DNA from: Pycnococcus provasolii
Taxonomy: Eukaryota > Chlorophyta > Pseudoscourfieldiophyceae > Pseudoscourfieldiales
Length of the DNA: 64,000 nt
NCBI GenBank assembly: GCA_049487715.1
Contig: CP150577.1
Coordinates: 124,001-188,000 of the forward strand
Direction of reading: 5' to 3'
Shown here: positions 1 to 9,044 of the stretch, piece by piece
Layout: each line of letters begins with the position of its first letter
How positions within the stretch are numbered: position 1 is the first letter of the stretch
The notes under the pieces: model-generated
The model's input: only the letters and a program-made list of their open reading frames with translations
Told to the model about the DNA's origin: nothing
Database searches by the model: none
Position numbers and translations under genes: made by a program

Positions 1-579
1 TGACGACGCAGGAGGGCTGCGGGCAGGTTTGGAGGAGGTGCGTACTTGAGGTCAACATGAAAGCACATTTTTGCAGTTTTTTTTCGCAGATTCGCGCAAA
101 CATCTCGTGTTCGCCCACAGATTCTTACACGCGACGAGGCGCAGTATATGGCGCGTAGGCTGAGACACAAGAAACACCGAGAAATCGAGAAAGTGTACGT
201 ACTGTACTGTACGTAAGAACGCGAGAAACGAAAGAAGAAGTGAGGTGAGGTGAAGGCGCGAGGGGCAACCCACCCATCGAACACGCCTCTCGGACGGCGC
301 TCGGTTGGGATGGTGGAATTTTGCGTGGGAAGTGAGCTTCGTTGGGCTTCGTTACCCATCGAACACGCCTCTCGGACGTGGATTCGGAGCGGAGCCCGGG
401 GGGAGGGGGAGGGTGGAATTTTGCGTGGGAAGTAAGCTTCGTTGGGCTTCGTTATGAGGTATGGCATGGTGTGAAAGGCTGGCTGACCGGTCCACAGAGC
501 CACGGCGGGAAGCCAGGGTTGCAGTGGTACCTTTCTAAGGCTCCTGAACCCCGCTATCGCTCGTTTAGGTAGGCATCTG
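1..579. repeat. Non-coding lead-in with a duplicated ~90-bp block
   Basis: No convincing gene. A block beginning acccatcgaacacgcctctc occurs at about 272-353 and again at 354-454. Both units end in the same ggtggaattttgcgtgggaa / gcttcgttgggcttcgtta segment, and the second carries a G-rich insertion. At about 549-571 lies the motif gaaccccgctatcgctcgttta, which recurs elsewhere in the window (near 38,976 and, inverted, near 47,093). The promoter of the gene starting at 580 must lie here, but no clear box can be picked out. Confidence 0.5.
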
Positions 580-1980
580 ATGAATCCAAAAACATACTGT
601 ACAACCTCATTTCAACCAAAAGGATTGTGCAAGTACACTGTAACGCCAAGCACTGGCGTCATGGGTCCACGATTTCGTAGAAGTTGCCTGAAATTGTTCA
701 CCTTGACACTACTCTTGTGCATAACCTGTATTTGTATCCAGAGACTTAACGTGCTACTCGACGCTCGTTCACAGTTTCCGGTGTATTCTGGCACGATCAG
801 AATCTGTGAGCAAGCTCCGTCACGCGGAGTGCTTCTCCAAGCGTTTCACACAGAACAACCAAGGGGAGGTATGCCATATCGATACCTTGTAGAGGCTGCA
901 CTTGCCGCGCGTCGGTCTCGCAGGGCGCTCAACCTCAGTCGTGATGAGGCAATGTCCAAGCACGACGATTTGAGTGTTTTCCTGGTTGGTTGTGTAAGAT
1001 TTGCCCTTGCAACGAGCCGCAAGCAACATGAGTATATGTTAAGCACGAAACAATGTGTTGCACGTGCCTGCAGTGCATATCGGGAAATGGTCGCTGGACC
1101 AAATCCGGTGTTTGATAACATCACTTATTATGAAGATTTGCCAGAGTATTCTACGATAGTTAGTAGCTTTCGCGCTGCAAGTCGTGAGCGAAAAGTTAAA
1201 AAGAGTCCATTTCAGGTCAACCCACTGATTTGGCAACTTCGCTATCTTTCTTGGTTACATTCACCTTACCAACACACTCTCGCTCTTAATTCTGACGCTC
1301 ACGCTTGCACAGGATTTCACGCTCTGCTCGACTATTTAATGGAAACTCGGATGCGCACCGCTCTCGACAGGACCTTCAGTTTGACTCCGTTTTTGATACA
1401 TGGGAATCAGAATACGAAGCATGCTGGAAGTCACGAAGGTGAAATCTATCAACTCGTGACTCAGTTTGATGAGAACGGAGGGTACGGTGGATCGTTTGGA
1501 TGCAGCTCCTGTAGTATATACTCGAAAAAGTGGAACTCAAGGCAACGCAGAAGTTTTTCTTCACACGACGAATGGCAAGAACGATGTTTGGGAACCATAG
1601 CGTTTCACTCGGGAAGTCCGGCGGTGCAATCGTTGCTACTGCTTGCTTCACGGATATACAAAACGCAAATTTTTCGTATGCTATCGAATCACTCTCTTTC
1701 CTTCAACGTCAAACATGATCAACCTGCATTTCGGGAGGCATTGTTCATACAAAGGAACGTCATGAATCGAACCATACGTGAGATTACTATACCGTTGAAT
1801 ACAATTTGCAGAAAAGGATTCAACGACTGTCGCCACGGTTGCCTGATAGTACACCGACATAAGCGTGTCTCCGGCGCACTGTCTCCTGACGAGGAGGCAT
1901 TACTTGGGAACAAAACAACATGGTATCATCCAGGTGATACACTTCTCAACCTTACAACGCGGTTTTCACATCTCAAGTAG
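580..1980 (+). CDS. Type II membrane glycosyltransferase-like protein (GT-A type)
   Basis: Open frame of 466 aa. A hydrophobic signal anchor (about residues 34-54, LFTLTLLLCITCICIQ) follows a short basic cytoplasmic stretch, and the rest is predicted lumenal with several N-x-S/T sites. The region LSWLHSPYQHTLALNSDAHAC (about 222-242) resembles the 'SPF..TLYLDSDT' segment of nucleotide-diphospho-sugar transferases, with NSDAH in place of a standard DxD. KHDQPAFREALF (about 380) resembles the conserved DQ segment of the same enzymes. Likely role: Golgi transfer of a sugar onto a surface glycan. Donor and acceptor cannot be read. ATG 661 would put the anchor nearer the N terminus and is an alternative start. 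It converges on the FkbM gene, leaving only 11 bp between their 3' ends. The DxD variation makes catalytic activity uncertain. Confidence 0.6.
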   Translation: MNPKTYCTTSFQPKGLCKYTVTPSTGVMGPRFRRSCLKLFTLTLLLCITCICIQRLNVLLDARSQFPVYSGTIRICEQAPSRGVLLQAFHTEQPRGGMPYRYLVEAALAARRSRRALNLSRDEAMSKHDDLSVFLVGCVRFALATSRKQHEYMLSTKQCVARACSAYREMVAGPNPVFDNITYYEDLPEYSTIVSSFRAASRERKVKKSPFQVNPLIWQLRYLSWLHSPYQHTLALNSDAHACTGFHALLDYLMETRMRTALDRTFSLTPFLIHGNQNTKHAGSHEGEIYQLVTQFDENGGYGGSFGCSSCSIYSKKWNSRQRRSFSSHDEWQERCLGTIAFHSGSPAVQSLLLLASRIYKTQIFRMLSNHSLSFNVKHDQPAFREALFIQRNVMNRTIREITIPLNTICRKGFNDCRHGCLIVHRHKRVSGALSPDEEALLGNKTTWYHPGDTLLNLTTRFSHLK

Positions 1981-1991
1981 CGACCAGAATT

Positions 1992-2930
1992 TCATGTATT
2001 ATTTTCAACTATTTCTCTCGCAGGAGTAAAAGTCCACCAGCCAGGCTTTGGCGAAGTAACCAAAGACTCCTCACCTCTTATCGGTGGAAGTTCACACTTT
2101 TCGCAATGAGATAATCCTCGCAGGTCAAACCGTGCGTGGAGTAGCTTTGGACCCCCTAGATGCAGAGCCTCCAATTCAACTTCGGTATTACAAGCTGACA
2201 CAGTCCAAGGGAAAACAGCGTCAAACGCTTTGAATTTTCGATTTGCTTTCGAAAAGAAAGCGTGTGCTTCATACTCTATACGACGAAAAAAACAGGCGGA
2301 CCCGTCAACAAGTAGCTTTCGTAAAATCTCATACTCGGCGCCTTCAACGTCTAAGCGAAGGACCAGCTCGTCGCAGTCTTTTCGAAACTCGCTCCTTACG
2401 AAATCAGATAAATCGACTGTATCAACCCAAAAGCTGCTTGGTTTCGTAACAGGGTAGCTCTTCTGGAATGACTTTAAAATTTGAGGTTGGAACAAACCAC
2501 CCCCAAGTCCACCCTTAAATACGTTTTCGTTTGTGTAGAATTTCAGCCTCGTGTTTGAGCTTGTCCAAGCTGCCTTCTTGTGAAGCGTTCCGTTATACTT
2601 TCTCGCAAGCAACTGTAACCTCTCATGGAAGACTGGATTAGGTTCGAATAGGTGTGGGACAAAACCAGGATGAGATCTAAGGAACGTCTCGGTGTCAGAA
2701 CCGGTGTTTACACCAGCGTGGATAAAAACTTTTCGAGGCAACGAACAATTCGCTGATAACTCGGTTGAAAGGAGTGAAGTCTGGGTTATTTTCTTGCTTC
2801 CAGTGCAATCCTGGGGCGAATACTTTCGTTTTGAGCTCAGCTTTTCCCAAAAAGAGTGAACCCCTTGGTCAATAAGTACTCCAATAAACACGTATAAAAA
2901 AGGCGTTCTTCTAAGAGCAGCAAGAGCCAT
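1992..2930 (-). CDS. Membrane-anchored FkbM-family methyltransferase
   Basis: 312 aa. An N-terminal hydrophobic segment (about residues 9-22, FLYVFIGVLID) acts as signal anchor. The SAM-binding fold follows: VFIHAGVNTGSDTETFL (motif I, about 69-85), then HLFEPNPVFHERL (acidic end of strand 2), and RLDVEGAEYEIL (about 196-207), the FkbM 'D.EG.E..vl' signature. FkbM proteins are SAM-dependent O-methyltransferases, often acting on sugars. With the anchor, a Golgi glycan O-methyltransferase is the best guess. Start chosen at the ATG just before the anchor. The neighbour downstream is the convergent glycosyltransferase; upstream lies repeat DNA. One of four FkbM-type coding regions in this window. 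The sequences differ strongly, so they are not recent tandem copies. Confidence 0.8.
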   Translation of the reverse strand: MALAALRRTPFLYVFIGVLIDQGVHSFWEKLSSKRKYSPQDCTGSKKITQTSLLSTELSANCSLPRKVFIHAGVNTGSDTETFLRSHPGFVPHLFEPNPVFHERLQLLARKYNGTLHKKAAWTSSNTRLKFYTNENVFKGGLGGGLFQPQILKSFQKSYPVTKPSSFWVDTVDLSDFVRSEFRKDCDELVLRLDVEGAEYEILRKLLVDGSACFFRRIEYEAHAFFSKANRKFKAFDAVFPWTVSACNTEVELEALHLGGPKLLHARFDLRGLSHCEKCELPPIRGEESLVTSPKPGWWTFTPAREIVENNT

Positions 2931-3014
2931 GTCTCCTTCAAGCGGAAAATGTTTTTCGTCAAAACAAAAAGTTCTAACTTTGTGAGGGCGTGGTGGGTAA
3001 AGTGAAGAGAATAA

Positions 3015-3755
3015 GTAAAAAAGGAAAAGAAAAGAGTGGTCTTACAAACTTAGACAACCAGGGGGAATAGAGCGGAGCAGGGTTTGGAGTGGCGAGCGCG
3101 CGAGACGCGCATAAACCGCCGTTTTCGCAGCAGCCGGGAACAGGGTTCTAATGCTGCGTGGTTGGCCTTTCTAGGGTTGCCAGCGGCACGACGAATGGAC
3201 GACACCTACGGGAGGGGACACCGGAACAACACTCTAAGGGAACACGACAGGGGAACACAGAGCACGCACAGCAGGGGGGGATACCCCTTGAGGCACGGCC
3301 GCCTCATGGCGCGGTGACTCACTGCGGTTCGGCTCGAGGGAAGAGGGAGAGGGAATATTGGGTTCATATTTCTTTTAATACACTTTATTATGGCGTCCAA
3401 GAGTGCCACTACGTTGGCCTCTAGCCCACCTAAGCCCTCGACCGTAGCTCCCACCTCCGTGTGGTCGTTGCTCGGCGAACAAGGCTTCGAGACTTCCGCC
3501 TTCTCTAGCTTCTTCGAGCCCTCCGTGGCCGAAGGCAAGGAAAGTATAGAGCTCCCAAAGGGCTGCGGAGCTCACCTGCTTTATGGCGTCGCGCCGCACG
3601 AGCTCAGCACGGCTGTGCAAGCATACAGCGAGCTGTTGTCGCTTAAGCTAGCTTACCACCAGCCTGAGGAAGAAGAGCCTTCACGTCGCGCCAACACAGA
3701 GCTGGGGCGCCTCCTCCGTTACCACGGAGACGTGGAGGGAAAAGATACTTGGTAG
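3015..3755 (+). repeat. Retroelement-type repeat, copy 1 (LTR scrap, leader and gag-like ORF)
   Basis: From about 3062 the DNA is almost identical to 19,230-20,310, and its leader (about 3155-3380) also matches 45,388-45,605. Positions 3015-3061 match the LTR-like sequence seen at 25,150-25,195 (agtgatcttacaacttagacaa...), fused directly to this repeat. Similarity with copy 2 stops near 3735, where AT-rich virus-like DNA begins. The unit is probably the 5' part of an LTR retrotransposon, but no protease or polymerase is attached. Confidence 0.6.
3390..3755 (+). CDS. Repeat-encoded gag-like N-terminal ORF, copy 1
   Basis: 121 aa beginning MASKSATTLASSPPKP. It has a Ser/Thr/Pro-rich start, a helical middle with ELSTAVQAYSELLSLKLAYH, and an acidic-basic segment ending LLRYHGDV. 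The second copy at 19,558 has the same protein to residue 92, where a 395-bp insertion interrupts it. The last few residues after GDV are junk read into the adjoining AT-rich DNA. No zinc knuckle is visible, so a gag assignment rests only on its place behind an LTR/leader-type repeat. Low confidence in function, high confidence that it is a repeated coding segment. Confidence 0.4.
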   Translation: MASKSATTLASSPPKPSTVAPTSVWSLLGEQGFETSAFSSFFEPSVAEGKESIELPKGCGAHLLYGVAPHELSTAVQAYSELLSLKLAYHQPEEEEPSRRANTELGRLLRYHGDVEGKDTW

Positions 3756-4300
3756 TGCAGAAAAATACAAATGCTGTATTTGGTTTTCCAATTCTTTTTA
3801 GTTCTTTCCACATTGCTTCTAAATCTATTTCAGTATCCCACGTACATGCCGTTTGCTTATATGGTAAATCCACTACTACTAAATCTACACTTTCGTTTTC
3901 TATTTTTGGTAATTCTTCTAAACAATCCCCTTGTGTGATTGTGAACGACGTTTTTGGTTTATGCTGTTCATGATAAAACACATCATGTAATACTTTCTTT
4001 TTTGTATTTTGATATATCTTATCGTAAGTTTTAAAACGATGATCAACAAAAGTTGCATCTAGATAATCATTTTTACTATGAATTAACATACAACTGATGT
4101 TCGGATTTTGGAATGTTTCTAGTATTGGTGGAAAACAAAATTTAACATCTTTATCTTTTACTCCGTAAAATGTATTACATTCAAACAAATATGGTGGATC
4201 AAAATAAACAAAGGATTGATTATTTTCAAATTCAGTAAAGTCAATATCTAATGTGTGTCTAAATCAGGAACTGAATCAGATACACGTGGAAAGCATGTTC
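3750..4300 (-). pseudogene. Remnant of adenine-specific DNA methyltransferase(s), virus-like
   Basis: The minus strand reads VYFDPPYLFECNTFYGVKD (near 4180-4225, a Dam-type DPPY motif). About 85 residues further on it reads ITQGDCLEELPKI, VDLVVVDLPYKQT and AMWKELKRIGKPNTAFVFF, the pattern of the other class of N6-adenine methyltransferases, with DLPY in place of DPPY. Two methyltransferase modules therefore lie in one frame. Upstream, near 4240-4270, the frame is lost: the reading FYYKGTCFPRVSDSVPDLD is in a different frame from DIDFTEFE. Downstream, the protein is cut at the junction with the gag-like repeat near 3750. The base composition is much AT-richer than neighbouring genes. DNA methyltransferases of this type are common in algal DNA viruses and phages. 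Dead as it stands. Confidence 0.65.
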
Positions 4301-4703
4301 CTTTATAATAAAACAAAAATGTATCCTTACCCATACTATTATCTATAATTTTACCCATACTTGAATGTATTGTTTTTATTTCTTTAAGTGATATTGAAAT
4401 AGTTTGAAATAAAAAAAGCCCCAAACCACATATAGTAGTTCAGGGCTTTTTTTATCTTTTTATTTATTTTATTTTATTCTGCTAAATCATTCCCACCTGT
4501 GATTTAAGTTTTTTACTTGATGCCACCTTTCATTTGATATTAAATTGTTTTGTTCTAGATTATGTAGACTTTTTAAGATTTCAAAGGTTTGCATATGGTG
4601 CGCGTGGTTTGTACGGTCGTCGGAATACGCGCTAGTAATAGTATGTAAAAGTCTAATAATTAGATTTTAATTATCTTTCCATAGTGAATTTAAGTAGTAA
4701 TTT
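4301..4703. other. AT-rich remainder of the virus-like insert
   Basis: Very AT-rich DNA. The minus strand contains a short readable piece (near 4270-4400, including GKDTFLFYYKG) that looks like the N-terminal side of the broken Dam-type methyltransferase. No other gene can be supported. The boundary with glycosyltransferase copy A lies near 4704, where similarity to the region downstream of copy C (32,394-32,435) begins. Confidence 0.4.
4411..4453. terminator. Terminator-like hairpin with A and T tails
   Basis: aaaaaaagccc (4411-4421) and gggcttttttt (4443-4453) are perfect inverted repeats around a 21-nt loop. This forms an A-tract/GC stem/T-tract hairpin that would work in either direction, like an intrinsic terminator. 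It sits in the AT-rich virus-like block. Such hairpins are foreign to the surrounding nuclear genes, so it supports a viral origin. Function is inferred. Confidence 0.4.
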
Positions 4704-4744
4704 GTTACACTTGATAGCTATGGTATAGATATGCTTCAGATATA

Positions 4745-7084
4745 TTAGCGCAACCACCAGTCCCGCGGGTAATAATCTTTGACAAGCATCCTATGCCATT
4801 CCAGATGGTTCACGGATTTATTCATGTAGGCATTCACATCAGCAATGAGTCGTTGCACTGAGTTTTTGCCCCATTCCTTTACTGCATAAAGACCTTCCCT
4901 GATGTATTTCATGTGTTTCCTCGCTTGCATAATCTCGTGCTCTTCACTTCCATACGCTATTCCGTCCATTAATCTTCCATCGCCCGTCTCCTTGTAGTAT
5001 GGTCCAAAGGCATGAGATATAAACCATTCTTTCTTTGTCATATTTCCTAGAGGATACACAATGGAAATACAACCTAGCATACCCGCGATGAAAGTCCACA
5101 TTGTGTAAGGGTCGTAGGCAACGAAGGATTCACAGCCACGCAGCTGCTCAATTGCTTCTGAAAAATTAGCGCTAAGCGCTGTATCAGTCGGCGTATGCAG
5201 CATGCGAAGCTGACCATTTATTTGAAATTCCGCTTTATGGAAAAGATCTGCTTTTCTCCATGTCCACAGCCGACCACTCCTTTTTGCTCTGTGCATAGTG
5301 CTTTTCCCAATGTCAAACTCGTCTCCAGGATATGGATTAAGGAAAACAGCAAGCAAATTCGAGTCTGGTACGATCGTGGCAGCCTTGGGGGCATGATGAA
5401 GATATTGATACACCCAGTCATCCTCTGGCCAGGCGTTTGTCGTATTCTCTACGAATATGGTTCCCATAGGCGAGAGTATCCAGTGCACCATAATGTCTGG
5501 CCGAGAGTTTGGTGAGCATTTCTCGATGATACCTTCAGACAGAATCACAACGTTTCGAGAGTGTGGTCGAATAGGGCATTCCACATCACGCGATTGCACA
5601 TGTGAATAGCCTCCTGCAATTCTTTCACTAACAAGATTCATAACGTTCCACTTCGTCACAGCATATCCTAGTGTCTCAAGTTGTTCTGCAAGTACATGAA
5701 GCACTGCACATCCACCGCAGTGACGATACGGTTCCAGTGTGTCGCTCATAACCCCGATGATGAAATGCGTTTGACTCTCCGACTGTGTCGCGACGACGCG
5801 TTGACGAAGATCAGCCCACTCCGTCCGACGAGGAAAGCCAAGCCCTACTGCAGGGTCCGTTAAGTCAATGACGTCAGTGCACTTTCCCCCACAACTCGGC
5901 TCCACTCGAGATCTGCGTAGTTCGTCGATCAGAAGACTCCAGTTCGATCGAGTTGTCAGCACGTAGTAGCGCGCATGCAACGACAAGTATAGCGATACCA
6001 GGCTATGTGCTCCAAGGCGTCGTTCGGGAAGTTTATTTGCTGTACTCGCCATATGTTCTTTTGCCAATGGCGCTAACGACTTGCCATAACTGAAAAGGCG
6101 CCATCCTTTTCTGCTTGCCAAGGTTGTAAATGCATCGAGAGCACTCTCATCTTCAGTCACGAGAAAAACACTCATACGTTGCTGCAGTGACGCATGCCGC
6201 TTCTGCAGCGTCTCCACAGCCTGCGCGTATTCCTCGACGTCTAACAACTTCATCTCTACGTGCTTATCGCCCCAGCGGATGTGAACAGTCACAAGCTCGT
6301 CAGGGGAAGGTGCATCCTCAAAGCCATATACCTCAGACCAAGAGTCGCAGACAAGCTTTCTAAGCCAATTCGCCGGATGATGGAAGAGAAATTCGACAGC
6401 CACAGCTCGGTACAGCTCCAGCTCTTCAAACTTCGTATGCTCGTCGTCTCGGAAAGGAGGTGGCAGCCGTCCGTGCCAATGCCCCTCGTTAAGATGAAGG
6501 GAGTCACCGAATACCACGATACGTTCATCCGAGGCGAGCGCCGCCTCCAAGGCACTTGCACTGCTGTAAGTGTCAGCGCGACAAGAAAGACCTTGCAGTT
6601 CACTTTGATCAGGCTTACAGCCAGTCAGGTCGTTGAAATAGCACTTGAAGCCATCCGAACGACCGTCGACGCACTCGACGCCGTCTCGCCAAGCCCACTG
6701 CATCACATCTGCATCCTCAAGAAACACGAGCACACGATCGTGACTAGCCGCAGCTGCTAGTGCCATCGTCCAGAAGTGAACGTCGGCTCCCAGTCCAGCA
6801 TATGGGGTGGCGCACGTAACGAAGAATTGCGCGTTCGAGCAGTCCGAAGGGTGCTGAGAGGCGTACATAGCGAACGCAAGCTCGGAGAGTTTTGCTGGCT
6901 CAACTGGTGCCACAAACTCAGAGCACGTCGTATGTGTTGTTGCTGGCTGAGCAAGTGATGATGAGTCCACTTGCTTTACAGGCGTCAGTTTCTTTGCCGG
7001 TATGTACGTAACGAGTAGTGCACAAAAAGCCGCGAGGAGAAAACCTGCGACGACCAAACGTTTGACGAGAGGTTGAGATAACAT
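4745..7084 (-). CDS. Bidomain Golgi glycosyltransferase, copy A (FUT8/GT23-like N half plus GT-B-like C half)
   Basis: 779 aa from the ATG at 7084, whose MLSQPLVKR start is conserved in copies B and C. A signal anchor (about residues 10-27) comes first. The N-terminal half carries VTVHIRWGDKHVEM, VFLVTEDESALDAF and a late HSLVSLYLSLHARYYVLTTRSNWS segment. These match the order of GT23 / alpha-1,6-fucosyltransferase motifs (HxRRxDK, the 'TDD' loop and the final Ser-Asn loop). The C-terminal half contains CESFVAYDPYTMWTFIAGML, GCISIVYPLGNMTKKEW and MDGIAYGSEEHE, reminiscent of the donor-binding part of GT-B enzymes. It probably transfers two sugars, or one half is regulatory. This is the only copy of the three with an intact frame. 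It is embedded between AT-rich virus-like blocks, bounded at about 4704 and 7150. Specific substrates cannot be read. Confidence 0.65.
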   Translation of the reverse strand: MLSQPLVKRLVVAGFLLAAFCALLVTYIPAKKLTPVKQVDSSSLAQPATTHTTCSEFVAPVEPAKLSELAFAMYASQHPSDCSNAQFFVTCATPYAGLGADVHFWTMALAAAASHDRVLVFLEDADVMQWAWRDGVECVDGRSDGFKCYFNDLTGCKPDQSELQGLSCRADTYSSASALEAALASDERIVVFGDSLHLNEGHWHGRLPPPFRDDEHTKFEELELYRAVAVEFLFHHPANWLRKLVCDSWSEVYGFEDAPSPDELVTVHIRWGDKHVEMKLLDVEEYAQAVETLQKRHASLQQRMSVFLVTEDESALDAFTTLASRKGWRLFSYGKSLAPLAKEHMASTANKLPERRLGAHSLVSLYLSLHARYYVLTTRSNWSLLIDELRRSRVEPSCGGKCTDVIDLTDPAVGLGFPRRTEWADLRQRVVATQSESQTHFIIGVMSDTLEPYRHCGGCAVLHVLAEQLETLGYAVTKWNVMNLVSERIAGGYSHVQSRDVECPIRPHSRNVVILSEGIIEKCSPNSRPDIMVHWILSPMGTIFVENTTNAWPEDDWVYQYLHHAPKAATIVPDSNLLAVFLNPYPGDEFDIGKSTMHRAKRSGRLWTWRKADLFHKAEFQINGQLRMLHTPTDTALSANFSEAIEQLRGCESFVAYDPYTMWTFIAGMLGCISIVYPLGNMTKKEWFISHAFGPYYKETGDGRLMDGIAYGSEEHEIMQARKHMKYIREGLYAVKEWGKNSVQRLIADVNAYMNKSVNHLEWHRMLVKDYYPRDWWLR

Positions 7085-7168
7085 TACGCGTTTTGTGCTG
7101 CCTGTGTAACAGAGGCGATAGAACGGCTGATCCTTAGTAGGCACCAACCTACCCGGAGTATACCGTAT

Positions 7169-7204
7169 ATTATTAGTAGTATATATATATATACTACTAA
7201 TAAT
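7169..7204. repeat. 36-bp perfect palindrome
   Basis: attattagtagtatatat followed by its exact reverse complement, centred at 7186/7187. It lies between the 5' flank of glycosyltransferase copy A and the mariner element. It could form a cruciform, or mark a junction of the virus-like DNA. No function assigned. Confidence 0.8.
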
Positions 7205-7238
7205 GACTTTTAGACTTTTAGACTTTTTCTCATATATA

Positions 7239-7452
7239 CAGAGGTCCCCTAAATTTACGGTGACCGGTTTTCAAGTGATAACTTTGTGATAACCGGTCAG
7301 AATTGAGTGATCTTTGGTTCTATCGAACTGGAAAAACTGGGGCATTTGCGTATTAGCTTTCAGCGTTTCCGTGAAACCAACGGATAGTGCTGAAACGCGA
7401 GGGTGGTATGAACTGGAGAAAATGGTCGTGATTTTCCACAAAACTACGGGGA
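7239..7452. repeat. Left terminal inverted repeat of the mariner element
   Basis: Begins cagaggtcccctaaattta directly after a TA and matches the reverse complement of 8759-8972 along about 214 bp. It contains an internal accggtnnnnnnnnnaccggt-like arrangement (accggttttcaagtgataac ... gataaccggtc) that could be the transposase binding site. Confidence 0.9.
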
Positions 7453-7523
7453 GAGTTTTTTATTACTGAGTTTTACGTTCTCCCCCGGGGGGGAACCCCC
7501 CGGTCCCCCCCCCCCCCCCAGAC

Positions 7524-8678
7524 TCAATAACGAGTCCAGCCCCCCCTCGCCTTCACCACAGCCATCAATCTCTTGGGAATGGAGTTGATGAGCGCGTCGA
7601 TGGTGTCAGCCGATATGGCGGCCCACTCCACCAGGGCAGCGGCCTTTATCTCGTCGACAGTGGCCACGTTGTGGTTTTCTTCTATGGCGCGCTTGAGGAT
7701 CGCCCATATGTTTTCAATGACGTTAATGTCGTTGGAAACGGGAGGGAAGCGAAGCCTTCCATGAAAGCGTTCGTTGCCGGTGAGGAGGCGCGTGCCGTCG
7801 ACGTCGTGCTGATCGCGTGTTTTTATGGCGCTGTGTCCCGGCGCGTTGTCTTCGACGATGTGCGGCCTCACGCCGGTTGCTTCCTCAACGAGATTTGTTG
7901 CCTCCACAAGGTGCGGCATCGAAAGCTCACGGTACGAGGCTCCGCTTGTTGTTTGTTTTTCATGTTCGAAGTGAAGTGAGCGGTGGTTTTTCCCTATTAT
8001 TCCGAACGCGTTCACCTTCTCTTTGCTGCCGCGTATGTTGCTCACGAAGTTCTCACAACCTATCTCAACCCAATCATGTCCCATTTGACTCGGCTCACAC
8101 TTCAACCAACTCTCGTCGGTGAAGAGCGCTTGTTCCCACACCGCCCAGAAAATCTCAGGTTCTTCCTCATAAACTTTCAGCCAATACTTCGCAAAAGCAA
8201 GCCGCTCTTTCTTTTGGCCGACGGTGATACTGCACTTCTTTCGCCTACGCTTCCACGCCATCGTTTTGCGTGCCTCGCGTTGGACGATTTTGTTTGACAC
8301 GCCCCATTCTTTGGCTATGATTGTGCAATTGCGAGTGGCATGCTTCTTGAGGAGCTTAACGATACTTTTGCGTTGTGCGTTCGTGAGTTTCCGCGGCCTT
8401 CCAGCGCCTTCTTTGTTCTTGAAGATGGTGTCGCGCGCCGGTGCCTCATGTATCCAACGTGTAACGAACTTCCTTAAGGTGTCACGCTTCGTTTTTGCGG
8501 AGTGGCGGTGGTCACGCTTCGACGTGGATGTTGTCATCATGGGCAAGATCAACTCGACAATCTCGTCGAGGTTCTTGCCGGCGTTGGCAAGAACCTTGAC
8601 CGTGGCGCGGAGCTCGAGGTGTAACTCTCCTTTCTTCCTTGCCATACGCGGTCCACGCTTGCCTGCCGTGCGTCCCAT
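7524..8678 (-). CDS. Mariner-like transposase (DD39D)
   Basis: About 384 aa from the ATG at 8678. The longer frame back to 8897 is not used because it reads into the terminal inverted repeat. The N-terminal half has a helix-turn-helix region: KLTNAQRKSIVKLLKKHATR, then TIIAKEWGVSNKIVQREARK. The catalytic triad is LFTDESWL, HIVEDNAPGHSA and PVSNDINVIENIW. Counting from the second Asp to the Asp of SNDIN leaves 39 residues, the DD39D spacing of plant mariner-like elements (44 residues to the Glu of VIEN). The reaction is cut-and-paste transposition at TA. The frame is undamaged and the TIRs match, so the element may still be active. Confidence 0.92.
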   Translation of the reverse strand: MGRTAGKRGPRMARKKGELHLELRATVKVLANAGKNLDEIVELILPMMTTSTSKRDHRHSAKTKRDTLRKFVTRWIHEAPARDTIFKNKEGAGRPRKLTNAQRKSIVKLLKKHATRNCTIIAKEWGVSNKIVQREARKTMAWKRRRKKCSITVGQKKERLAFAKYWLKVYEEEPEIFWAVWEQALFTDESWLKCEPSQMGHDWVEIGCENFVSNIRGSKEKVNAFGIIGKNHRSLHFEHEKQTTSGASYRELSMPHLVEATNLVEEATGVRPHIVEDNAPGHSAIKTRDQHDVDGTRLLTGNERFHGRLRFPPVSNDINVIENIWAILKRAIEENHNVATVDEIKAAALVEWAAISADTIDALINSIPKRLMAVVKARGGWTRY

Positions 8679-8758
8679 GGCGCCAATGGCGGTTTGAAAA
8701 TTGTCAGGGGAGGGGTGACCGGGATCCCCCCCGGTCACCCCCCGGTCGGAATTTCCCT

Positions 8759-8972
8759 CCCCCGTAGTTTTGTGGAAAATCACGACCATTTTCTCCAGTT
8801 CATACCACCCTCGCGTTTCAGCACTATCCGTTGGTTTCACGGAAACGCTGAAAGCTAATACGCAAATGCCCCAGTTTTTCCAGTTCGATAGAACCAAAGA
8901 TCACTCAATTCTGACCGGTTATCACAAAGTTATCACTTGAAAACCGGTCACCGTAAATTTAGGGGACCTCTG
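8759..8972. repeat. Right terminal inverted repeat of the mariner element
   Basis: Reverse complement of 7239-7452, ending in ...aggggacctctg just before the TA at 8973. Flanking tatatgagaaaaagtctaa mirrors the left flank. Confidence 0.9.
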
Positions 8973-9044
8973 TATATATGAGAAAAAGTCTAATAAAAGT
9001 CTAATGAATTTCGTTAGGGTTATATAAATTTTTAATTAGGGTTT

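Larger units (their letters stand above)
7239..8972 (-). mobile_element. Complete Tc1/mariner-type transposon (DD39D), 1734 bp
   Basis: The ends are exact inverted repeats starting cagaggtcccctaaattta. They run about 214 bp (7239-7452 and 8759-8972) and are flanked on both sides by the TA target duplication (7237-7238 and 8973-8974). The interior encodes one transposase on the minus strand. Runs of G and C next to the inner TIR edges look like simple-sequence growth. The TIRs look virtually identical, so the insertion should be young. Outside the TA, the flanks ttagactttttctcatata and its complement form a further inverted repeat, so the target was a palindrome centre. Confidence 0.93.

Noticed and set aside
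7524-8897. 457-aa transposase beginning at 8897
   Set aside because: The extra 73 residues are translated from the terminal inverted repeat and have no counterpart in mariner proteins; ATG 8678 is preferred.
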